From Treponema sp. (GTDB lineage: Bacteria; Spirochaetota; Spirochaetia; Treponematales; Breznakiellaceae), in contig JAISAE010000059.1 in the NCBI GenBank assembly GCA_031266875.1, positions 1-52,442 of the forward strand: a stretch of DNA of 52,442 bases. The letters are read 5' to 3'. The notes under the pieces were generated by a model. It did no database searches and was not told where the DNA came from. It was given only the letters and a program-made list of their open reading frames with translations. The position numbers and the translations under genes were made by a program. Of this stretch, positions 17,460 to 26,381 are shown in pieces; position 1 is the first letter of the stretch, and the number at the start of each line of letters is the position of its first letter.

Positions 17460-17850
17460 GGTAAATCTTGTCCTTATAAGGACAAGACTTGCCTTCTTAA
17501 AAACAAAATTTTTCCTCATGATGAAAAGTTTTTTCTTTCAGAAAGCAAAATCTCTTTTCTGGAAAGCAAGACTTCTTTTCATGTAAATAAAACTTCTTTT
17601 CATGTAAACAAGACTTCCCTTCATGTAAACAAAACTTCCTTTCATGTAAACAAGACTTCCCTTCATGTAAATAAAACTTCTTTTCATGTAAGCAAAATTT
17701 GTTTACATGTAAATAAAACCTCCCTTCATGTAAATAAAACCTCCCCTCCGAAGGAAAAAAGTTTTCCTCCATAAGACAAGACTTTTACTCATGATGAAAA
17801 GTTCTTTCCTCATAAGGAAAAAAACTTTAATCATGAGAAAAAAGACACTA
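17460..17850. repeat. Tandem array of 21-bp units
   Basis: The core 17575-17747 has eight copies at an exact 21-bp step, with CATGTAAA starting at 17580, 17601, 17622, 17643, 17664, 17685, 17706 and 17727 (consensus CATGTAAAYAARACTTCYYTT). Diverged units flank it on both sides. At the left edge, 17467-17486 is a perfect 20-bp palindrome, CTTGTCCTTATAAGGACAAG. The array fills the gap between the ends of two convergent genes. Because 21 is a multiple of three, the minus strand stays open for 91 codons (heptads such as FYLHEGK), but there is no ribosome site and I do not regard it as a gene. Confidence 0.92.
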
Positions 17851-17900
17851 GTAGTGCTGGATGTGGATATTGCCCTCTCTATTGGATGACTTATGATGAG

Positions 17901-18359
17901 TTACGATTCAGAATTCACAAAAAAGAGAAGCACCGGATGGCTTTCATCATCAGTGCTGTACAGGGTGAGTTCTTCCCCGCTCAGGCTCCAGTGCTTTACC
18001 TGCTGCATATACGCGAAATACTCACGCTCGTTGAGACCCTTTGGCTCCCTGAAACTTGCCATGAGGGTGCTAGCCATTTTTTCAATCGAGAGACTATCGT
18101 TCTCCACCTTGTAGGGAGCAACGTAGCGGTTAGGCGCGCCCACGCCGTTCAAACGCTCCTTGTCAAAGCTCAGGCTGAAAAAGCCGCCCATGCCGTCCGC
18201 TTCCAGGGCTTGACGGCTGAAACCCGTATCGCCAGCAGCGGTCTGCACCGCGATAAGCCGCCACGTCTTGCCTCGTACCGCGTCAAACGTTGTTTCATCG
18301 CTGTACGCGGCAGAACCACTCATAAGCGCGAATAAGAGCGCCATTGTTACACCTTTCAT
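17901..18359 (-). CDS. META-domain protein (HslJ-like)
   Basis: A 152-residue exported protein with one META domain. The N-terminus (MKGVTMALLFALMSGSAAYS) is a signal peptide with cleavage near SAAYS, so it should be periplasmic. The domain begins at GKTWRLIAVQT (about residue 29) and includes FSLSFDKERLNGVGAPNRY and the terminal SGEELTLYST block, all typical of META/HslJ proteins, which in E. coli relate to novobiocin resistance and heat shock. The start at 18359 is chosen because GGAGG lies five bases upstream. Function here is not known. Confidence 0.82.
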   Translation of the reverse strand: MKGVTMALLFALMSGSAAYSDETTFDAVRGKTWRLIAVQTAAGDTGFSRQALEADGMGGFFSLSFDKERLNGVGAPNRYVAPYKVENDSLSIEKMASTLMASFREPKGLNEREYFAYMQQVKHWSLSGEELTLYSTDDESHPVLLFFVNSES

Positions 18360-18501
18360 GTGTACCTCCATAAACAATATAAACCGTACTCAACACCGCT
18401 GTTCAGCGGAACGCTGGTAAGGTAACTGGTTAACCTGAGTAGTATTGAACACGGGAGCGAAGTTTGCTAGAGTGAGACGATTTAAGCATCAGGAGGAAAT
18501 A

Positions 18502-19614
18502 ATGATGAAAAAGATGCTGTTTATGGTAAGTCTGCTCGTGTCAATCACGAGTGTCTCACTCTTTGCGAGCGCGGCGCCTCAGCAGCCGGCACAGGCGTCT
18601 CAGGAAATTACAATGCGTCTCTTGACCGATGGCACTGGAATTGATGACAAGTCCTTCAACGCCGCGTCGTGGCGGGGGATTTTGCAGTTCTACGGCGACA
18701 CGTGGGACAAGCCCAGCAAACGCGGCGTGTTCTATGATGTGGTAACAGCCCAGGCTCAGGATATGTTTCTGCCGGTCATGCTCCAGGCCACTGATGAGAA
18801 CTACGATCTTATTGTGGCTACCAGTTTCATGTTTGGCGACATTCTCATAGACGTGGCCGGTAGGAATCCGAATCAGAAGTACCTGATTGTTGATGTGGAT
18901 TGGGTAAACCTTCCTAATGTGATGCAGGCGGTTTATGCCGAGCATGAAGGCTCGTATCTGGTTGGCGTCGCGGCTGCGCTCAAGGCTAGGGCGGACGGGG
19001 TGAGTAACCCGCGCTTTGGTTTCATTGGCGGTATTCCTGGGGCTACCATCACCAAGTTTGAGGTGGGCTTTATTCAGGGGGTGCTTTCGGTGATACCTGA
19101 CGCTCAGATCGTGGATTACTACGTGAACGACTGGGGTAATCCGGCGCTTGCCAAGACTCAGGCTAAGAACTGGTACGACAGCGGGGTCTACGCTATCTAC
19201 TCCGCAGCTGGAGCGAGCGGCAATGGCACTATTGCCCAGGCTAAGGAATACCGGCTTCAGGGCAAGAACGTCTGGGCTATTGGCGTTGATTCCGACCAGC
19301 ACGAAGAAGGGCTGTACAACGCCACGGACTCAGCGGTACTTACTTCTATGGTTAAGCGCGTGGAGACCAGCCTTATATACGGCTTAAACGCGGTTAAGAA
19401 CGGCACATTCAAGGGCGAGGCCATTACGTTTGACCTCCAGAAGGACGGCGTGAACTATTCCACGTCCAACTCGGCGCTTACCGCCGACATTAGCGCCCAG
19501 CTTGAGGCTGTGAAGCAGCGGATCATCTCCGGTCAGCTTTCTATTGCCTCGACCTACGCGCAGGCAAAGGCGCTTCCTGGGTTTCCGCAGGATTTGCACG
19601 CCTTAGACGACTAA
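18502..19614 (+). CDS. BMP-family substrate-binding protein (nucleoside-type)
   Basis: A 370-residue periplasmic binding protein of the basic membrane protein family (TmpC/Med/PnrA), whose characterised spirochetal members bind purine nucleosides for an ABC importer. Family features are LLTDGTGIDDKSFNAASWRGI near residues 37-57 and VYAEHEGSYLVGVAAAL further on. The start has AGGAGG five bases upstream; a longer frame to 18445 is not supported. The signal peptide ends in FASAAPQ and has no lipobox cysteine, whereas TmpC-type proteins are commonly lipoproteins. No permease or ATPase gene is adjacent. Confidence 0.87.
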   Translation: MMKKMLFMVSLLVSITSVSLFASAAPQQPAQASQEITMRLLTDGTGIDDKSFNAASWRGILQFYGDTWDKPSKRGVFYDVVTAQAQDMFLPVMLQATDENYDLIVATSFMFGDILIDVAGRNPNQKYLIVDVDWVNLPNVMQAVYAEHEGSYLVGVAAALKARADGVSNPRFGFIGGIPGATITKFEVGFIQGVLSVIPDAQIVDYYVNDWGNPALAKTQAKNWYDSGVYAIYSAAGASGNGTIAQAKEYRLQGKNVWAIGVDSDQHEEGLYNATDSAVLTSMVKRVETSLIYGLNAVKNGTFKGEAITFDLQKDGVNYSTSNSALTADISAQLEAVKQRIISGQLSIASTYAQAKALPGFPQDLHALDD

Positions 19615-19630
19615 CGCTGAACGTTTTCTA

Positions 19631-19661
19631 AACGCCGCGCTACTAACGCGGCGTTTTTTTT
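19631..19661 (+). terminator. Rho-independent terminator after the BMP gene
   Basis: AACGCCGCG at 19631-19639 pairs perfectly with CGCGGCGTT at 19647-19655 around a 7-base loop and is followed by a T-run to 19661. It lies 16 bases past the stop codon and is a textbook intrinsic terminator. Confidence 0.93.
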
Positions 19662-19698
19662 GCCGCAACCTTGCCCCTCTTTTTTACTCTTAATAGAT

Positions 19699-21336
19699 AT
19701 GATCCACTTAGAAAGGATGACCATTGCCGAGATTGCCGCGCAAGCGCCGGCTCAGTTTAAGCATAGAACTGCCTTTGCCCTGTATAGCAATGGCCGAATC
19801 AAGACCCGCGTCAGTTACGCGGAGTTTGGGACACTCAGCGCCCGCTTTGTCGCCCTGTTCCGGCTGCTTGGGTTACAGGCCGGATCGCGCCTCATGCTTC
19901 TTTCGGAAAACCGTCCTGAATGGCCTATTGTCTTCTTCGGGGCAGCCCGCGCCGGCCTGGTCAGCGTGCCGGCGCTCACGGACTTTTCCGCCGAGCAGAT
20001 CAGCGCGATTGCCTTACACGCGGGCGTCAGCGCCGTCTGCGTTACGGAAAAAACCGTGCGCAAACTCACGCGCCCTGTGGAGGCAACGCTCAATCCGGCA
20101 TTGCCGCTTATCTACATCGACAGCGTTCAGAACAACCGGGTGCGTGTTTCATGTGAGGGCAGGGAGCAATGGCTGGGTTTTCCTGAGTTGTCTGAGGAGT
20201 TTGAGCCAACGAATGAAGATGAGCTTTCTGTTATCATATACACCTCTGGTACGTGCGGGAACAGTAAGGGCGTAATGCTCTCAAACAGGAACCTTGTGTT
20301 TACCGCGCTCAAGTCAAGATCGCTGGTAAAGATTTTCCCGCACGACCGGCTTCTGTCGGTGCTGCCGCTGGCTCATACCTACGAATGTACGCTGGGGCTT
20401 CTCAACGCGGTGATGAATGGCGCTTCAACTACCTACCTTGACCGGCCTCCGTCGCAAAGCATACTGTTTCCGGCGATTCAGGCTGTTCGGCCAACGGCGA
20501 TGGTAACAGTTCCGCTCTTCATAGAAAAAATCTACCGCCATGGCATTGCTCCAAAGCTCCTGACTCAGCCGCTCTACCGCTGTTTCCTGACTCGTCCGCT
20601 GGCGCTGTATGTTGCGGGCCGGAAGCTACGCGCTATGCTTGGTTCTTCGCTCCGCTTTTTGGGGATAGGCGGTGCGCCGCTGGACGAGGCAACCGAAGCC
20701 TTTTTACGCAAGGTGCATTTCCCCTATGCTCCGGGCTATGGGCTTACGGAAACCGCGCCCTTAGTTGCCGGAACCGCGCCGTACTGTTTCCCGTTTCGTT
20801 CAGTTGGTTCTGTACTCAAAGGCGTGGACGTCCGCATTGCGTCGCTTGAGGGACAAGCCGCTTCCAAAACGCCCGTAGGCGAGATTCAGGTTCGTGGCCC
20901 CAATGTCATGCTGGGTTATTACAATGATGAGCAAAGAACCCGCGAAGCCTTCACGCCTGACGGCTGGTTGAGAACCGGCGACATCGGTGGTCTGGACAAA
21001 AAGCGTCATCTCTCCATTCGCGGTCGTATCAAAGCCATGATCCTGGGTCCTTCTGGGGAGAACATCTATCCTGAAGAAATCGAAAGCCTCCTCAGCGCCT
21101 CGCATCTGGTGGAAGAGGCTGTGGTTTACGGTGATGAACGAGGTGAAATCGTGGCGCTTGTTGTGTTAAGCGAGAGGGCTAAAACCATGCTGGCGACTGT
21201 GGGCGAGAAACTTGATGAACTGAAAACCATAGTTAATAAAAAGCTGGCCGCCTTTTCCCACATTCACCGGATTGAGATACGCGATGAGCCTTTTGAAAAA
21301 ACCGCTACTCAGAAGATCAGGCGCCTTTTTGTGTAG
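19699..21336 (+). CDS. AMP-dependent acyl-CoA synthetase (long-chain fatty acid-CoA ligase type)
   Basis: A 545-residue ANL-superfamily adenylating enzyme that would activate a fatty or other carboxylic acid as the acyl-CoA via an acyl-AMP. The phosphate loop YTSGTCGNSKGVML (about residues 185-198), the adenine motif GYGLTETAPLVAG, the hinge region GWLRTGDIGGLDKKRHLSIRGR and the C-terminal lysine region FEKTATQKIRR are present. It is shorter than E. coli FadD-type enzymes in the linker. The ATG at 19699 is the first start outside the preceding terminator; 19717 is an alternative. Substrate chain length cannot be read from the sequence. Confidence 0.9.
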   Translation: MIHLERMTIAEIAAQAPAQFKHRTAFALYSNGRIKTRVSYAEFGTLSARFVALFRLLGLQAGSRLMLLSENRPEWPIVFFGAARAGLVSVPALTDFSAEQISAIALHAGVSAVCVTEKTVRKLTRPVEATLNPALPLIYIDSVQNNRVRVSCEGREQWLGFPELSEEFEPTNEDELSVIIYTSGTCGNSKGVMLSNRNLVFTALKSRSLVKIFPHDRLLSVLPLAHTYECTLGLLNAVMNGASTTYLDRPPSQSILFPAIQAVRPTAMVTVPLFIEKIYRHGIAPKLLTQPLYRCFLTRPLALYVAGRKLRAMLGSSLRFLGIGGAPLDEATEAFLRKVHFPYAPGYGLTETAPLVAGTAPYCFPFRSVGSVLKGVDVRIASLEGQAASKTPVGEIQVRGPNVMLGYYNDEQRTREAFTPDGWLRTGDIGGLDKKRHLSIRGRIKAMILGPSGENIYPEEIESLLSASHLVEEAVVYGDERGEIVALVVLSERAKTMLATVGEKLDELKTIVNKKLAAFSHIHRIEIRDEPFEKTATQKIRRLFV

Positions 21337-21344
21337 TTGAGCTG

Positions 21345-22418
21345 TTAAACAAAGCGCACGCTGCTGCTTGCGCCGGCGGCTGGTTCCACGCGCCCGATCT
21401 CCCAGACCGGCTGTCCCTGCTTGCCGATACAGGCAATTGCCTGAGCTACGTCAGCCTTGTCAACTGCAATGACGAAGCCAATGCCCATGTTAAAGGTGTT
21501 AAACATGAGTTTGTTTAGGGCTGGGTCTGTTTCAAGGAGCGCCTTGCCATCGGGGTTATTGCTGGCAGTGCCAGAGGCAATGCGGAAGAAGATAGGCGGG
21601 ATATGCCAGCTTCCGTTGTGGATGAGCGCGTCAAAGGCTTGAGCGCCGAACATACGCGGGATATTCTCGTAAAAGCCGCCGCCGGTAATGTGCGCCGCGC
21701 CGTGTATCTCGATCTGATTCAGCAGGCTAAGCACAGATTTGACATAGAGCCTCGTGGGTTCCAGCAGGGTCAGGCCGATGTTTCGGCCTTCAAAGTCTTC
21801 TGTGGCAAAGTTGGGCAGGGCCTTACGAATAAGGCTGAAGCCGCTTGAGTGCGGTCCTGAAGACGCGATGCCTAGAAGCGCGTCGCCAGCCCTCACCTTG
21901 GTGCCATCTATGATTTTTTCGCGGTCAACTATGCCCACACAGAAGCCTGCAATGTCATACTTGCCTTCTTCGTAGAACCCAGGCATCTCGGCGGTCTCAC
22001 CGCCAAGCAAGACACTGTTGGTTTCGCAGCACGCCTCGACAACGCCGCCGACTAGCGAAGTGGCCACATCAGCGTCAAGTTTGCCACAGGCGATGTAGTC
22101 AAGGAAGAAAAGCGGCTTTGCTCCGTGGCAAAGCACATCGTTGACGCACATGGCAACACAATCAATGCCAACTGTATCGTACTTCTTCATACGGAACGCC
22201 AGTTCCAGTTTAGTGCCAACGCCGTCAGTACCGGAAACCAGAACTGGTTCTTTCATACCTGCGCTTGCGGCGATAAGCTCTTTCAGGGAGAACATTCCCG
22301 CGAAGCTCCCGATGCTGTTAAGCGTGGCGCTGTTCTTTGTTACCTCCGCCAGTCGCCGATACGTGCTCACCGCCCGATAGCCTTCCTCAATGTTGACTCC
22401 GGCTTGTTTATAATCCAT
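21345..22418 (-). CDS. purM: Phosphoribosylformylglycinamidine cyclo-ligase (AIR synthetase)
   Basis: A 357-residue PurM, which makes aminoimidazole ribonucleotide from FGAM with ATP in purine synthesis. Motifs include MDYKQAGVNIEEGYRAV at the N-terminus (D-Y-x-x-A-G-V-D/N), VSGTDGVGTKLELA (residues 61-74), GIDCVAMCVNDVLCHGAKPLFFLDY split around the conserved MCVND, and ITGGGFYENIPR. A CAGGAG ribosome site precedes the ATG. It is the last gene of a co-directional group lipoprotein-trmB-ligA-fucosidase-purM. Convergent with the acyl-CoA synthetase gene, leaving only eight bases between the stops. Confidence 0.97.
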   Translation of the reverse strand: MDYKQAGVNIEEGYRAVSTYRRLAEVTKNSATLNSIGSFAGMFSLKELIAASAGMKEPVLVSGTDGVGTKLELAFRMKKYDTVGIDCVAMCVNDVLCHGAKPLFFLDYIACGKLDADVATSLVGGVVEACCETNSVLLGGETAEMPGFYEEGKYDIAGFCVGIVDREKIIDGTKVRAGDALLGIASSGPHSSGFSLIRKALPNFATEDFEGRNIGLTLLEPTRLYVKSVLSLLNQIEIHGAAHITGGGFYENIPRMFGAQAFDALIHNGSWHIPPIFFRIASGTASNNPDGKALLETDPALNKLMFNTFNMGIGFVIAVDKADVAQAIACIGKQGQPVWEIGRVEPAAGASSSVRFV

Positions 22419-22464
22419 AGCTTACTCCTGTATGATTATTGGTTCTCGCGTCTGCTTGTCCAGT

Positions 22465-23679
22465 TCAATAGACCGTAAAGCCTGTGATCCGCTCTGGTTT
22501 GGAGACAAGAAGCTCGATTTTTTGCGTAAGAAAGGGTGGAAACTGACAGATCGCCTTGTGTCCGATGGTTCGCCCCTCGTATATTGTGATGGGAGCGCCG
22601 TACGTGTAGGGGTATGCCCGCAGGGTGAACGCCTCAATTGGGTCTTCGTGGTCAAGCGACTCAGTGAGTATCACATGACTGACAAGCGCTGGCTTGCTGC
22701 TTGTAAACACAAGGCGGTCGTAATCCCGCGCTTGTGCGCCGGCCAAAGGTGTGGCGAAACGCCGCTGGATTTCAGCGCCAAATTCCAGCAAGCGCAGACA
22801 ATCAGCGTCAGGTAAAAGCCCGCGCCGGTCAGGGCCGATGTTGATAAGCAGGTTTGCGCCTCTGCCCACCGAGTAGTAATAGATGCCCATGAGTTCCTCA
22901 ACGCTTTTCACGGTACACTCGTCTGTATCGCTGTAAAACCAGTTATACAGTCTCATACGGAAATCGCACTCGGCGGGCAAAAAACGCCGTTCCGCGAAGG
23001 TCTGCATATCGTCTGTCTGTACCGAAAACTCGGTCGCGTCAACAATGTTGCGGTTGGGGCTATGCGCATAACCAGACTCGTTGCCGATCCAGCGGATGTC
23101 AGGGTCAACCGAACCGAAGACGAGGGTATCGGGCTGGAGCCGCCGAATCTCAGCGATGATGCGCCCCCAGTCATACTCATGCCCCTCGGAACCACAGCCG
23201 TCAAACCAGAGGTAATCAATGACGCCGTAGCCGGTGAGCAATTCGCTCACCTGATTGATGAAATACTCGTCATAGTCCTTATTTTCCTTGTCTTTGGAGT
23301 CAAATTCCGCTGGTGAGTAATAGAGACCAACCTTGATGCCATACTGACGGCAGGCGTCGCAAAAGTTTTGCACCACATCGCCGTTACCGTTTTTCCACGG
23401 CGTGTTAGCGACCGAATAGGCTGTATACTTTGATGGCCAGTTGGCAAAGCCGTCGTGGTGCTTGCACACGAGGATCGCGTATTTGAATCCCGCGTCCTTT
23501 ACCGCGCCAATCCATTGGGTACAGTCCAGTTTCGTAGGGTTGAAGCCGGATAGGGACATTTCTTTCATATCCCAGTCCTGATGTCCTTCGTAAAACGTGC
23601 GTATGCCAAAATGGAAGAATACGCCCAGTTCCCAATCCATGAAAGTGCGCTGTTTCTCTGTTGGTATAAGTTTATTCAT
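22465..23679 (-). CDS. Second alpha-L-fucosidase (GH29)
   Basis: A GH29 enzyme of about 404 residues from the ATG at 23679; a TTG at 23715, overlapping the ligA stop, would add 12 residues. The family blocks GVFFHFGIRTFYEG, KHHDGFANWPSKYTAYS and DYLWFDGCGSEG are present, with the nucleophile Asp in WFDG near residue 160. There is no signal peptide. It is only distantly similar to the fucosidase at 455-1786 (for example WFDG here, WFDF there), so it probably belongs to a different subfamily with a different linkage preference. It sits, oddly, between the housekeeping genes ligA and purM. Confidence 0.9.
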   Translation of the reverse strand: MNKLIPTEKQRTFMDWELGVFFHFGIRTFYEGHQDWDMKEMSLSGFNPTKLDCTQWIGAVKDAGFKYAILVCKHHDGFANWPSKYTAYSVANTPWKNGNGDVVQNFCDACRQYGIKVGLYYSPAEFDSKDKENKDYDEYFINQVSELLTGYGVIDYLWFDGCGSEGHEYDWGRIIAEIRRLQPDTLVFGSVDPDIRWIGNESGYAHSPNRNIVDATEFSVQTDDMQTFAERRFLPAECDFRMRLYNWFYSDTDECTVKSVEELMGIYYYSVGRGANLLINIGPDRRGLLPDADCLRLLEFGAEIQRRFATPLAGAQARDYDRLVFTSSKPALVSHVILTESLDHEDPIEAFTLRAYPYTYGAPITIYEGRTIGHKAICQFPPFLTQKIELLVSKPERITGFTVY

Positions 23680-23711
23680 GTTACGACAATACGGTGTCTG
23701 GAATGGCAAAT

Positions 23712-25673
23712 TCAAGTCATCTCAAACAAGAGGCCGTCATTGCTGGTGTTTTTTGCTTTCGCGGGGTCGGCTAATATGGCCAGAAACGCGGTTTCGTCGA
23801 TGATTGGGATGCCGTGGCTCTGGGCTTTCTTGTTTTTAGCGGAACCAGACTCCGGATCATTGGTAACAAGGTAGGAAAGGTCTTTAGTTATTGATGCCTT
23901 TACCTGTCCCCCCAATCGCTGTACTTTTTCCTCGGCTTCGTTTCGCCGCATGGCTCGCATCTCGCCGGTGAAACAGAATGACACGCCGCGTAGTGGCAGT
24001 TCCGCCTCAGTGGGCGGCGGCGCGATGCTGATGAGGCCAGTCGCCAGCACTTTGTCCATCTCAGCGGTGCCTGCGGCAAGGCCATCAACAATGGTCTTTG
24101 CGGTAACTTCGCCTAGCCCGTATACGGAGGCAAGCTCGTCCATCGTAGCGACGCGGAGTTTTTCCAGCGTGTCAAAGCCGGACATAAGCACTTTTTCCAT
24201 GATGGCCTCGGCAACGCCGTCAAAGTCAAAGCCCGCGATAAAGGCCGAGAGAGGCAATGCGCGTTTCTTGCGAATGTGGCGTACCACTTTGGCTGCGGAA
24301 AGCTCGCCCATACGTTCAAATTCAGCGACTTCCTGAGCGGTCAGTGTATATAGGTCGCTGATATGCCGCACCCGCTTTTTATCGAAGAGCTGTTTTATCA
24401 GTTTATCTCCCAATTCCCGAATATCCAGCACCGCGATCCACTTATGAAGCCGATGGAGGAGGCGTTTGGGGCAATCAGGATTAGGGCAATAGAGCCGCGT
24501 TCCCGCATCAATCAACACAGCGCCGCACACGCCACAGGTAGTGGGGAACACAATGTCCCGCTCCGGTTCTTGCATTGGCAGAGGAGCAATGCCTTCGATT
24601 TTCGGTATGATTTCGCCACGCTTCACCACTGACACCAGCGAGCCAATCTTCAACCCCAGTTTGCGGATCATGTCAGGGTTATTGAGACTTGCCCGCTGTA
24701 CTGTGGTTCCAGCCAGATGTACCGGATCAATGATACCGACCGGTGTATAGGTCGCGCCAGCCTCGCTCCATTCCACAGCTCTGAGTACGCTGTAGGCCAC
24801 TTCCAGATCGAACTTGAAGGCGATTTGCCGCTCAGGGCGGACTCGACGGAGGTCGGCCATGTTGGTGTCACGATCCTTGACCACCAGGCCATCAATATTG
24901 ATGGACAGGCTACCACGGACAGCAGCAAGCTCAGTTCGATAGGCGATGATGTCTTCAGCGCTGCTTAAGCCGGTGAATTCGCGGGTTTCGGCAACGGAAA
25001 AGCCACATTCTTTCAGCCATGCGAGCTTTTGTACCTCATCAACAAAAAAAGCATCATTATCTGACGCGGCGGCATCATAGACTATGAGGATCAGGTCTTC
25101 ACAGCCCTCGCCACCCTTGCGCCGCATGATCCCATTCGCGGCGTTGCGGCAGTTTGCCTTGCCCGCATACTTCATCTTCCAAACCTCGCGGGTCATAAGT
25201 ACCTCGCCCCGAATCCCGCCAGTGAAGGGAACACCCAGTTCCGCGACAAGCCCGCCCATGCGCCGAACATTTTGCGTGATGTCGTCGCCAATCACGCCGT
25301 CCCCACGGGTGAGCGCCCGCAAGAGCTTACCATTCTCGTATTGCAGCTCAAGGCTTGCTCCATCAAGCTTGTACTGCGCGATGAAACCATTTATTGGCGC
25401 GATCTTCTCTGCCCATGCACAAAAGTCTTCGGGATTCGCGGCCTTGTCCTGGCTACCCATGGGTATAAGATGACGCGCCTTGGGGAAACCGTCAGTATTG
25501 TCAGCCCCAATTCTAGTCAATACAGAGCTGTCAGGCTTGAGTTGCTTTAACTCGTCCCATAAGCGGTCGAATTCAGCGTCAGAGACTTCTGCTTCCCCAT
25601 TATAGTACGACGCTTGATACCCTATGATAAGTTCTTCCAGTATGCTTATACGCTCGTTTTGTTTTTTTGTCAT
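23712..25673 (-). CDS. ligA: NAD-dependent DNA ligase
   Basis: A 653-residue ligase that seals DNA nicks using NAD+. The start at 25673 follows AAGG and begins four bases after the trmB stop; the longer frame reads through trmB. Domain order is an N-terminal NAD-binding region (SYYNGEAEVSDAEFDRLWDEL), the adenylation site with Lys102 in YKLDGASL, TRGDGVIGDDIT, an OB fold, a four-cysteine zinc finger (CGVCGAVLIDAGTRLYCPNPDC), helix-hairpin-helix repeats, and a C-terminal BRCT domain (about 570-650). The usual SLDN segment before the adenylation site is replaced by MGSQDKAANPEDF, so it is a divergent member, but all catalytic regions look intact. Confidence 0.94.
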   Translation of the reverse strand: MTKKQNERISILEELIIGYQASYYNGEAEVSDAEFDRLWDELKQLKPDSSVLTRIGADNTDGFPKARHLIPMGSQDKAANPEDFCAWAEKIAPINGFIAQYKLDGASLELQYENGKLLRALTRGDGVIGDDITQNVRRMGGLVAELGVPFTGGIRGEVLMTREVWKMKYAGKANCRNAANGIMRRKGGEGCEDLILIVYDAAASDNDAFFVDEVQKLAWLKECGFSVAETREFTGLSSAEDIIAYRTELAAVRGSLSINIDGLVVKDRDTNMADLRRVRPERQIAFKFDLEVAYSVLRAVEWSEAGATYTPVGIIDPVHLAGTTVQRASLNNPDMIRKLGLKIGSLVSVVKRGEIIPKIEGIAPLPMQEPERDIVFPTTCGVCGAVLIDAGTRLYCPNPDCPKRLLHRLHKWIAVLDIRELGDKLIKQLFDKKRVRHISDLYTLTAQEVAEFERMGELSAAKVVRHIRKKRALPLSAFIAGFDFDGVAEAIMEKVLMSGFDTLEKLRVATMDELASVYGLGEVTAKTIVDGLAAGTAEMDKVLATGLISIAPPPTEAELPLRGVSFCFTGEMRAMRRNEAEEKVQRLGGQVKASITKDLSYLVTNDPESGSAKNKKAQSHGIPIIDETAFLAILADPAKAKNTSNDGLLFEMT

Positions 25674-25677
25674 ATTT

Positions 25678-26376
25678 TTAACCTTGTTTGAAATATAACT
25701 CCCGGACGATATGCTGTTTTTCAATGCCTTTCCGCTCAAACCTGGTTTCAGGCCGCCAGCTCTGGGGTAAGGCAAAGCCGTCATAGGCATTGAGCAGTCC
25801 CTGGGTAGCGCTGAGTTCCGCCAGCGCCCAGTCGCCATACTCAGCCCAGTCGGTAACCATGTAGAGATAGCCGCCGGGAGCCAAACGCGATGCAAGCAAG
25901 CCCGTGAAAGGCCGGGTGATGAGGCGGCGCTTGTGATGGCGCTTCTTAGGCCAAGGGTCTGGGAAAAAGATATGAAAACCCGCGACAGAAGCCGCAGGAA
26001 TCATACGTTCCAGAGTTTCAACCACGTCATGTTCAATGATACGGACATTGCTAAGGTTCCTTCGCTCAATTTCCCAGAGCAGCTTACCGATTCCAGGCCT
26101 GTATACCTCAATGCCCAGATAGTTCACGCTGGGGTTCGCCTCTGCGATCATAGCAGTAGCAATGCCCATACCAAAGCCAATCTCGATGATGAGTGGGTTC
26201 CGCTTGCCAAAGACTGAGGTATAGTCAAGCGCTATAGCGTCAAACGGAATGCCATAGCGGGGAAACAGGGTTTCATAGGAACGCCGCTGGGCGTCGCTCA
26301 TGCGTCCAGCGCGTAAGACATAGCTTCTTATCCGGTACTCCCGCGCCGCACTCCGCTCACTCATTTTGTTATCCAT
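25678..26376 (-). CDS. trmB: tRNA (guanine-N7-)-methyltransferase
   Basis: A 232-residue SAM-dependent enzyme that methylates G46 of tRNAs. The SAM-binding motif is IEIGFGMGIATAM (about residues 65-77), and the diagnostic TrmB active-site block is FFPDPWPKKRHHKRRL (about 133-148). The protein is of normal length. It starts six bases after the upstream lipoprotein stop and is followed four bases later by ligA, so the three are translated from one message. Confidence 0.96.
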   Translation of the reverse strand: MDNKMSERSAAREYRIRSYVLRAGRMSDAQRRSYETLFPRYGIPFDAIALDYTSVFGKRNPLIIEIGFGMGIATAMIAEANPSVNYLGIEVYRPGIGKLLWEIERRNLSNVRIIEHDVVETLERMIPAASVAGFHIFFPDPWPKKRHHKRRLITRPFTGLLASRLAPGGYLYMVTDWAEYGDWALAELSATQGLLNAYDGFALPQSWRPETRFERKGIEKQHIVRELYFKQG

Positions 26377-26381
26377 AAAAC

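Noticed and set aside
17497..17772. A 91-codon minus-strand frame with FYLHEGK heptads
   Set aside because: It is a product of the 21-bp array; no ribosome site and no protein-like composition outside the repeat.
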